This document shows positions 58,288-64,000 of a DNA stretch of 64,000 nt, one piece after another. The notes under the pieces are model-generated. The model was not told where the DNA came from, searched no databases, and saw only the letters and a program-made list of their open reading frames with translations. Numbering within the stretch: position 1 is the first letter of the stretch; each line of letters starts with the position of its first letter. Where the stretch lies: assembly GCF_002929275.1 (NCBI RefSeq), contig NZ_PJIK01000002.1, positions 1,958 to 65,957 on the forward strand, in the 5' to 3' direction. The stretch is from Arthrobacter sp. ZGTC131 (GTDB lineage: Bacteria > Actinomycetota > Actinomycetes > Actinomycetales > Micrococcaceae). Made by a program: the position numbers and the translations under genes.

Positions 58288-58722
58288 ATGACCGACGCTC
58301 CCCGCCTTGACCGCCAGGTGTGCTTTGCGCTCTACGCAGCATCGCGGGCGGCCACTGCCGTCTACCGGCCGCTGCTGGACGAGCTTGGCCTGACGTATCC
58401 CCAGTACCTCGTGATGCTGGTGCTGTGGGAAAACGAACCGCGCGGCGTGCGGGAACTGGGGGAGGAGCTGGGACTCGATTCCGGCACCCTCTCACCCCTG
58501 CTCAAGCGGCTCGAAGCCATGGGCCTGGTGGAACGCCGCCGCTCCGCAGAGGATGAACGCCGGGTTGCCGTGCACCTGACAGCGGACGGAACGGCCCTCA
58601 GCAGCAAGGCGTCCGGCATTCCCCAGCGACTGGCTGACGCCGCCGGCCTGAGCCCCCGCGAACTGGACCAGCTCCGCGTAACCCTCGGCAAGCTCACGGC
58701 CGCCCTGCAAGATTCGCACTGA
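58288..58722 (+). CDS. ohrR: MarR family organic peroxide sensor
   Basis: 144 residues. The reactive Cys lies at the expected place in LDRQVCFALYAASRAATAVYRPLL (Cys11). The winged helix reads VRELGEELGLDSGTLSPLLKRLEAMGLVERRRSAEDERRV. OhrR represses ohr until the Cys is oxidised by organic peroxide. An OhrR box precedes it and ohr follows. Confidence 0.92.
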   Translation: MTDAPRLDRQVCFALYAASRAATAVYRPLLDELGLTYPQYLVMLVLWENEPRGVRELGEELGLDSGTLSPLLKRLEAMGLVERRRSAEDERRVAVHLTADGTALSSKASGIPQRLADAAGLSPRELDQLRVTLGKLTAALQDSH

Positions 58723-58798
58723 GCTCACTCCGGCCTCACGCCCGGACACCTACGCACGCCGCAGGCGGACATCCCCAACCATCAGAACGGAACCTAAC

Positions 58799-59230
58799 TT
58801 GAAGACTCTCTACACTGCCGAGGCTCTCGCCTCAGGCGAAGGCCGCGACGGCTCCGCACGCACTAAGGACGGCAAGCTGGACGTAACCCTGGCCAGCCCC
58901 GTGGAACTCGGCGGAAGCGGCTTGGGCACCAACCCGGAACAGCTCTTCGCCGCCGGCTACGCCGCCTGCTTCCATTCCGCCCTGAGGGTGGTGGGCCGCA
59001 AGGAACGCGCCGACCTCACCGACTCCGCCGTGGCGGCGAAGGTCCACTTCGGCGCCCTCGACGGCGGTGAAGGCTACGGCCTTGCGGCCGAACTCGAGAT
59101 CGCCCTGCCGGCACTGGGCCGGGCCGCCGCCGAGGCGCTCATGGCCAAGGCGCACCGGATCTGCCCCTACTCCAACGTGACCCGCGGCAACATGGATGTG
59201 GCCCTGACCCTCGTGGAGTTCGCGGCATGA
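58799..59230 (+). CDS. ohr: organic hydroperoxide reductase
   Basis: 143 residues, OsmC/Ohr fold. It reduces organic hydroperoxides to alcohols. The two catalytic Cys appear in GYAACFHSAL and RICPYSNVTRGN, with Arg and Glu positions of the family kept (NPEQLFAAGYAACF). Starts with TTG at 58799; its ribosome site is weak. Overlaps the next gene by ATGA. Confidence 0.94.
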   Translation: MKTLYTAEALASGEGRDGSARTKDGKLDVTLASPVELGGSGLGTNPEQLFAAGYAACFHSALRVVGRKERADLTDSAVAAKVHFGALDGGEGYGLAAELEIALPALGRAAAEALMAKAHRICPYSNVTRGNMDVALTLVEFAA

Positions 59231-60255
59231 GCGGCGGCCAGGACCCGGCGCTGCCCGTTGTAACACGCGAAATCCAGCTGGCGTCGCGCCCCGCGGGCCG
59301 CCCGGCACCGGGGAACTTCCGGCTCGCCGAAAGTCCGCTTCCGAAGCTCCGAGACGGGCAGGTGCTGGTCCGGAACCAGTTCATCTCGGTGGATCCGTAC
59401 ATGCGCGGCCGGATGAACGACGTCAAATCCTACTCAGCGCCGTTTGCGCTGGATACAGCGCTCGACGGCGGGGCCGTGGGTGAGGTGATCGCGTCCCGCG
59501 CTGCCGACCGCAAGGTGGGGGACGCCGTCGTACATCAATTCGGCTGGCGGGAGCACGCGGTGGTGGACGCCAGCGCAACGACGCCCGCGCGAACTGACCT
59601 TGCCCCGGCCTCCGCTTTCCTCGGCGCGCTGGGCATGACCGGGCTCACCGCCTATGCCGGCCTGCTGAAAGTGGCCGAGTTCAAGGCCGGGGACGCGGTG
59701 TTCATCTCGGGTGCCGCCGGGGCCGTCGGTTCGCTCGTGGGGCAGATCGCCAAGGCCATGGGCGCGTCCCGGGTGATCGGCAGTGCCGGCTCCGCGGAGA
59801 AGGTGGCCCGACTCCTGGAGCTCGGTTTTGACGCTGCCTTCAACTACCGCGACGCTCCTGTTCGGGACCAGCTCAAAGCTGCGGCCGGCGAACGCGGGAT
59901 TGACGTCTACTTCGACAACGTGGGCGGCGACCATCTCGAGGCCGCGCTGTCCGTCCTGAATGTCGGCGGCCGGGTGGCCATGTGCGGCGCCATCGCGCAG
60001 TACAACTCGACGGAACCGCCGGCCGCTCCGCGCAACCTCGCCCTGGCCATCGGCAAGCAGCTGACGCTCAGGGGATTCCTCGTGAGCAGCTACCGGCAGT
60101 ACGCCGGCGAGTTTGCTGAGCACATGGCCGGCTGGCTGGCCGGCGGCACGGTCGCCTACGACGAAACCGTGGTGGACGGCCTCGAGAACGCGCCCCAGGC
60201 CTTCATTGACCTCCTGGACGGTGCGAACACCGGAAAGATGCTGGTCCGCATCTAG
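59227..60255 (+). CDS. zinc-free NADP-dependent oxidoreductase (CurA/leukotriene B4 dehydrogenase type)
   Basis: 342 residues of the medium-chain reductase group. FISVDPYMRGRMND is the family signature and ISGAAGAVGSLVGQIAKAMGASRVIGSAGSAEKV the NADP-binding motif. VDVYFDNVGGDHLEAAL follows. No zinc-ligand Cys set is seen. Such enzymes reduce alpha,beta-unsaturated carbonyls, which fits detoxification of lipid peroxide products beside ohr. Translation is coupled to ohr. Confidence 0.9.
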   Translation: MSGGQDPALPVVTREIQLASRPAGRPAPGNFRLAESPLPKLRDGQVLVRNQFISVDPYMRGRMNDVKSYSAPFALDTALDGGAVGEVIASRAADRKVGDAVVHQFGWREHAVVDASATTPARTDLAPASAFLGALGMTGLTAYAGLLKVAEFKAGDAVFISGAAGAVGSLVGQIAKAMGASRVIGSAGSAEKVARLLELGFDAAFNYRDAPVRDQLKAAAGERGIDVYFDNVGGDHLEAALSVLNVGGRVAMCGAIAQYNSTEPPAAPRNLALAIGKQLTLRGFLVSSYRQYAGEFAEHMAGWLAGGTVAYDETVVDGLENAPQAFIDLLDGANTGKMLVRI

Positions 60256-60266
60256 CAGAACCAAAA

Positions 60267-60322
60267 GCGCGAACGAACACTTGAGGCCCCGGCGATCCGG
60301 GGTCTCAAGTGTTCGTTCGCGC
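60267..60322 (+). terminator. long perfect hairpin terminator
   Basis: GCGCGAACGAACACTTGAG (60267-60285) pairs exactly with 60304-60322; GCCCCGG pairs with CCGGGG inside. AGTTTTTGG follows. It ends the ohrR-ohr-oxidoreductase unit. Confidence 0.92.
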
Positions 60323-60587
60323 AGTTTTTGGCGGGGCTGCTGCCGGTTCCGCGACCCGCCCGCAGGTGCCCCGCTACTGGTAGGTAACAAGTTCTCAACA
60401 ATCTTCGTTTTCGGCCTCCGATGTGTTATCCGGACGTGGCGCAGCCCACTACAGTGGCTTTCATAAGTGCGCTTCGGCGCAGTGCTGCGAAACCATCAGT
60501 GAAAACAGAGTTTCTGTGTGGAGCATTAGAAACGGACACTCATTGAATCTCCGTCGCGGCGCCTATCTCTTTCTTCCTGGAGGAAAT
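60323..60587. other. promoter and leader of the BMP-type ABC operon
   Basis: No gene seen. A small GCGCTTCGGCGC dyad lies near 60472, and GGAGGAAA at 60579-60586 is the ribosome site of the binding-protein gene. No regulatory motif was recognised. Confidence 0.4.
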
Positions 60588-61694
60588 TTGAAGAACTCAC
60601 TGCGTGCAAACGTCAAGCGCGGTTCGCTCGCCGGCGTGGCTTCCGTCGGCGCTGCAGCCCTGCTGCTGACCGGCTGCGGCCCTGCCCCCCAAGCAGGCAC
60701 GCCGACCGCCACCGCCAGCGACTACTCCGGTTGCATCGTGTCCGACTCCGGCGGATTCGACGACCAGTCGTTCAACCAGTCCTCCTACGAGGGCCTCAAG
60801 AAGGTTGAGAAGGAGCTTGGCATCAAGGTCAACCAGGTCGAGTCCCAGACCAACAACGACTTCGAGCCGAACCTTCGGGCCATGGTGTCAGCGGGCTGCG
60901 ACCTCACCGTGACGGTCGGTTTCCTCCTCGGTGACGCTACGAAGAAGCAGGCCGAGGCCAATCCGGACAGCCACTTCGCCATCATCGACTTTGGTTACGC
61001 CAAGCCGATTGCCAACGTCAAGCCGATCATCTACGACACGGCCCAGGCTGCCTTCATGGCAGGCTACCTGGCCGCCGCTTCGTCGAAGACCGGGACGGTG
61101 GCAACCTTCGGCGGCATCAAGATCCCCACGGTCACCATCTTCATGGACGGCTACGCGGACGGCGTGAAGTACTTCAACGAGAAGAAGGGCAAGAACGTCA
61201 AGCTCCTCGGCTGGGACAAGGCCAAGCAGGACGGCAGCTTCACCGGCGACTTCGTAAAGCAGGACAAGGGCAAGCAGTTGACCCAGAACTTCCTGGACCA
61301 GGGTGCTGACGTGGTCATGCCCGTTGCCGGCCCGGTGGGCAAGGGCGCCGGTGCGGCCCTCAAGGATGCCAAGGCCGCAGGCAAGGACGTCAAGCTCATC
61401 TGGGTCGACTCCGACGGCTTCCTCACCGCGCCCGACTACAAGGACATCATGCTGTCCTCGGTCATGAAGCAGATGGGCAACGCCGTTGAGACAGTGGTCA
61501 AGGAAGACAAGGACGGCAAGTTCACCAACGAGCCGTACGTCGGCACGCTCGCCAATGAAGGCGTCCAGCTGGCCCCGTTCCACGATCTTGATTCGGCTGT
61601 TCCTGCCGAGGTTAAGACGGAGCTGGACCAGATCAAGAAGGACATCGTCGACGGCAAGCTGAAGGTTGAGTCCGCAGCCAGCCCCAAGGCGTAA
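60588..61694 (+). CDS. BMP family (nucleoside) ABC substrate-binding lipoprotein
   Basis: 368 residues. The lipobox is LLLTGC. The BMP/Med fold is visible: SGCIVSDSGGFDDQSFNQSSYEGLKKVEKELG, AGCDLTVTVGFLLGDATKKQAE, FAIIDFGYA and GTVATFGGIKIPTVTIFMDGYADGVKYFN. Homologues bind purine or pyrimidine nucleosides. The TTG at 60588 has GGAGGAAAT directly ahead. Separated from the ATPase by a hairpin that may lower distal expression. Confidence 0.9.
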   Translation: MKNSLRANVKRGSLAGVASVGAAALLLTGCGPAPQAGTPTATASDYSGCIVSDSGGFDDQSFNQSSYEGLKKVEKELGIKVNQVESQTNNDFEPNLRAMVSAGCDLTVTVGFLLGDATKKQAEANPDSHFAIIDFGYAKPIANVKPIIYDTAQAAFMAGYLAAASSKTGTVATFGGIKIPTVTIFMDGYADGVKYFNEKKGKNVKLLGWDKAKQDGSFTGDFVKQDKGKQLTQNFLDQGADVVMPVAGPVGKGAGAALKDAKAAGKDVKLIWVDSDGFLTAPDYKDIMLSSVMKQMGNAVETVVKEDKDGKFTNEPYVGTLANEGVQLAPFHDLDSAVPAEVKTELDQIKKDIVDGKLKVESAASPKA

Positions 61695-61705
61695 CTTCCA
61701 CCGCT

Positions 61706-61755
61706 AAGCGCCACCGCCCGGATGGTCATTGACTGCACGGGAGGTGGCGCTTTTC
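61706..61755 (+). terminator. intra-operon hairpin after the binding protein
   Basis: AAGCGCCACC (61706-61715) pairs with GGTGGCGCTT (61743-61752), followed by TTCG. It is 11 bp after the stop and may partly terminate, giving more binding protein than transporter. Confidence 0.75.
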
Positions 61756-61860
61756 GTTGGGCGCTTCAGGCTCACGCATGACTGCAGGCACTAGGCTGGT
61801 CCTGCAGCCACATATCCCGTCCGGCCAGCAGTTCCGGACGCAACGAGATTGGTCAGAGTT

Positions 61861-63453
61861 TTGAAACTTGAACTCAAGGGGATCACCAAAAGCTTCGGCT
61901 CCCTGCTCGCCAATGATCACATAGACGTGGTTGTTGAACCCGGACAGATCCATTGTCTGCTGGGCGAAAACGGGGCCGGCAAGTCCACCCTGATGAATGT
62001 TCTTTACGGGCTGTATGAGCCCACCGACGGCGAAATCCTCATCGATGACGAACCGGTGAGCTTCCGGGGACCCGGTGACGCCATGGCTGCCGGCATCGGC
62101 ATGGTGCACCAGCACTTCATGCTGGTGCCCGTGTTCACGGTGGCGGAAAACGTGGCGCTTGGCGCCGAGTCCACCAAGGCCGGCGGCTTCCTGAACCTGG
62201 ATGACACCCGCCGCAAGATCCAGGAGATCTCGGACCGCTACGGGTTCGACGTCGATCCCGACGCCCTCGTGGAAGACCTCCCGGTGGGGGTCCAGCAGCG
62301 GGTTGAAATCATCAAGGCGCTGGTGCGCGACGCCAAGGTGCTCATCCTGGATGAGCCGACGGCGGTGCTGACGCCCCAGGAGACCGACGAACTGCTGGAC
62401 ATCATGCGCCAGCTCAAAAGCAGCGGGACGTCTATCGTTTTCATCTCCCACAAGCTGCGGGAAGTGAAGGCCGTCTCGGACATCATCACTGTCATCCGGC
62501 GCGGCAAAGTGGTGGGGAGCGCCCATCCCGGCGCCTCAACCACCGAACTGGCCTCGATGATGGTGGGCCGCGCCGTGAGCCTGACGCTGGACAAGGCACC
62601 GGCCCAGCCGCAGGAGACCACGTTCGAGGTCAAGGACCTTACCGTGATTGCGCCGAACGGCCACCACATCGTGGACGGCATCAGCTTCAGCATTGCCCGC
62701 GGTGAAATCCTCGCCGTCGCGGGGGTCCAGGGCAACGGGCAGACGGAACTCACCGAGGCAATCCTCGGCTTGCAGGAGCGCGTCAGCGGCTCCATCCTGC
62801 TCGACGGAAAGGAACTCCTGGGCCGAAGCGTCAAGCAGGTCCTGCACGCGGGTGTCGGCTTCGTGCCGGAGGACCGCAAAGTGGACGGGCTGGTGGGGAC
62901 GTTCTCGGTGGCTGAAAACCTGGTGCTTGACCTCTACGACAAAGCTCCCTTCGCGAAGGGCATCGGCATGAGCCCGGCAAAGGTCCTGGAGAACGCCAAC
63001 TCCAGGATCGGCGAGTTCGACGTCCGCACCCCGTCCGCTGCTGCCGCCGCCGGAACGCTCTCCGGCGGCAACCAGCAGAAGGTAGTGATGGCCCGGGAGC
63101 TCTCGCGGCCGCTGCGGCTGTTCATTGCATCCCAGCCTACCCGTGGCGTCGACGTCGGCTCCATCGAGTTCCTGCACCGCCGCATCGTGGCGGAACGGGA
63201 CACCGGCACACCGGTCATGATCGTCTCCACGGAACTCGATGAGGTCATGGAACTGGCCGACCGCATTGCCGTGCTCTACAAGGGCAAGCTCGTCGGCATC
63301 GTGCCAGCCGGAACCGGCCGTGACGTGCTGGGCCTCATGATGGCAGGGCTTTCGCCCGACGATGCGCATGCGGACACCGTCCACCACCGCCCTGTCCACC
63401 GCGAGCAGGAACCGACGCCCACCTCCCACGCCGAAGGAGGCGACCATGACTGA
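61861..63453 (+). CDS. nucleoside-type ABC transporter ATPase (two domains)
   Basis: About 530 residues, RbsA/NupA class. Domain 1 has Walker [10 protein letters not shown], a variant signature (LPVGVQQRVEIIKALV) and Walker [13 protein letters not shown]. Domain 2 has [30 protein letters not shown], and Walker B altered to LFIASQPTRGVDVG, with Ala-Ser-Gln in place of Asp-Glu, which is the usual pattern for this class. Start TTG 61861 (or 61849). The C-terminal tail is His/Glu-rich (HADTVHHRPVHREQE). It overlaps the permease gene by 8 bp. Confidence 0.9.
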   Translation: MKLELKGITKSFGSLLANDHIDVVVEPGQIHCLLGENGAGKSTLMNVLYGLYEPTDGEILIDDEPVSFRGPGDAMAAGIGMVHQHFMLVPVFTVAENVALGAESTKAGGFLNLDDTRRKIQEISDRYGFDVDPDALVEDLPVGVQQRVEIIKALVRDAKVLILDEPTAVLTPQETDELLDIMRQLKSSGTSIVFISHKLREVKAVSDIITVIRRGKVVGSAHPGASTTELASMMVGRAVSLTLDKAPAQPQETTFEVKDLTVIAPNGHHIVDGISFSIARGEILAVAGVQGNGQTELTEAILGLQERVSGSILLDGKELLGRSVKQVLHAGVGFVPEDRKVDGLVGTFSVAENLVLDLYDKAPFAKGIGMSPAKVLENANSRIGEFDVRTPSAAAAAGTLSGGNQQKVVMARELSRPLRLFIASQPTRGVDVGSIEFLHRRIVAERDTGTPVMIVSTELDEVMELADRIAVLYKGKLVGIVPAGTGRDVLGLMMAGLSPDDAHADTVHHRPVHREQEPTPTSHAEGGDHD

Positions 63454-64000
63454 CCAGAACGAGCCGCAGCACCCCGGCAGGCCCGCAGGCCCCGACGCTG
63501 ACAAGCACAACGCTGACAAGCACAACGCTGACAAGCACAACGCGGACAAGCACGATGCTGTGAAGCACCACGCCGACAAGCACCACCTGCCCAAACCCGC
63601 CGACGAGGAGACCGCGGCGGTGGTGTCCCTGGACACCGCCGGCGGAGCCATGGGACCCTCCGCGGTTCCGGCCACGGCCCAGAGCGGCAAGATCCCCGGC
63701 GGGCCGGAAACCCTGGTGCGCAGGATCTTCACCGGCAGCGGCATGGTGTCCGTCCTGGCCGTGCTGCTCGCACTGGTTCTCGGCGGCCTGCTGATCGCAT
63801 TCACGGACAAGCAGGTCGGCGCCACGGCAACATACCTGCTTGCCCGCCCCACCGATTTCCTGTCCGCGGTCTGGACCGCCGCCACCCGCTCCTACGTGGC
63901 GCTGTTCCAGGGATCCGTCTTCAACCCGCGCGGCGCCGGCATCGCGGGGCAGTTCGCCCCGTTCATGGAAACACTGACCATCGCCACGCCGCTCATCACC
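63446..64000 (+). CDS. ABC permease with His-rich N-terminal repeat (partial)
   Basis: 185 codons are visible before the window ends. The ATG at 63446 follows a strong GGAGG site. Residues of about 18-47 are six 5-residue units: ADKHN three times, then ADKHD, AVKHH and ADKHH. A Pro/Ala/Thr linker follows, then the first permease helix (VSVLAVLLALVLGGLLIAFTD) and FNPRGAGIAGQFAPFMETLTIATPLI, which fits the BPD_transp_2 nucleoside permease (NupB-like) family. The repeat should lie in the cytosol and could bind metal ions; that is inference. It forms the importer with the two genes before it. Confidence 0.85.
   Translation, partial: MTDQNEPQHPGRPAGPDADKHNADKHNADKHNADKHDAVKHHADKHHLPKPADEETAAVVSLDTAGGAMGPSAVPATAQSGKIPGGPETLVRRIFTGSGMVSVLAVLLALVLGGLLIAFTDKQVGATATYLLARPTDFLSAVWTAATRSYVALFQGSVFNPRGAGIAGQFAPFMETLTIATPLIT
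63497..63586 (+). repeat. six tandem 15-bp units encoding ADKHN-type pentapeptides
   Basis: GCTGACAAGCACAAC is repeated three times, followed by three diverged copies, all in frame at the start of the permease gene. The 15-bp period allows copy-number change without frameshift. Confidence 0.9.

Overview
The window reads as chromosome from a high-GC actinobacterium of the Micrococcaceae, most likely Arthrobacter, Pseudarthrobacter or Paenarthrobacter. This rests on base composition, frequent GTG/TTG starts, a monomeric NADP isocitrate dehydrogenase, the perM-purN-purH neighbourhood seen in Actinobacteria, and the style of the secreted repeat proteins. No CRISPR array, transposase, rRNA or tRNA gene was recognised. 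The recognisable genes are mostly housekeeping and nutrient uptake, separated by short accessory stretches of repeat-rich or lineage-specific genes.

Layout. 0-2.2 kb: tail of a repetitive protein, a 45-bp direct repeat, a 70-residue peptide carrying IGNWPDPM three times, a secreted protein ending DPGSSPD and a small membrane protein. 2.4-8.8 kb: DUF4383 protein, perM-like gene, purN, an MFS transporter and purH. 8.8-16.1 kb: a secreted trypsin-like protease with a small companion sharing its YWTPERM motif, icd, an SRPBCC protein with a Gly/Ala tail, and a large catalase. 16.1-20.8 kb: an envelope block with a lipoprotein, a membrane Ser/Thr kinase, an LPXTG-type repeat protein and a second DPGSSPD protein. 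20.8-24.4 kb: an oxidoreductase preceded by a 32-bp minisatellite, then an FtsX/MacB-type exporter. 24.5-30 kb: a ChvE/MmsAB-type sugar ABC importer with a ROK regulator; a near-identical 19-bp motif lies upstream of both the operon and the regulator.

30-37.1 kb looks like a lysine (or related amino acid) catabolic cluster: a DavA-like amidase, a PucR regulator, an amino acid racemase, an APC permease and a DavB-like FAD monooxygenase. 37.1-41.6 kb: gamma-carbonic anhydrase-like protein, a short methyltransferase, purU, and a ZTP riboswitch leading glyA-folD. With purN and purH this makes purine and one-carbon metabolism a theme of the window. 41.6-51.8 kb: a two-component system, a SHOCT protein, a DrrAB-like ABC exporter, exonuclease III, trpS, a 2H phosphoesterase, a YihY-family protein and a hydrolase. 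51.9-55.5 kb: the succinate dehydrogenase operon. 55.7-60.3 kb: a mannose-1-phosphate guanylyltransferase, an M20 amidohydrolase and an ohrR-ohr-oxidoreductase peroxide block with a visible OhrR operator and long hairpins. 60.6-64 kb: a BMP-type (nucleoside) ABC importer whose permease, cut by the window edge, begins with a His-rich ADKHN repeat.

The best candidates for something undescribed are the triple-repeat IGNWPDPM peptide beside a DPGSSPD secreted protein, the DPGSSPD family itself, and the stand-alone YWTPERM protein coupled to a protease. All functional statements are inferred from reading the sequence; no database search was possible.
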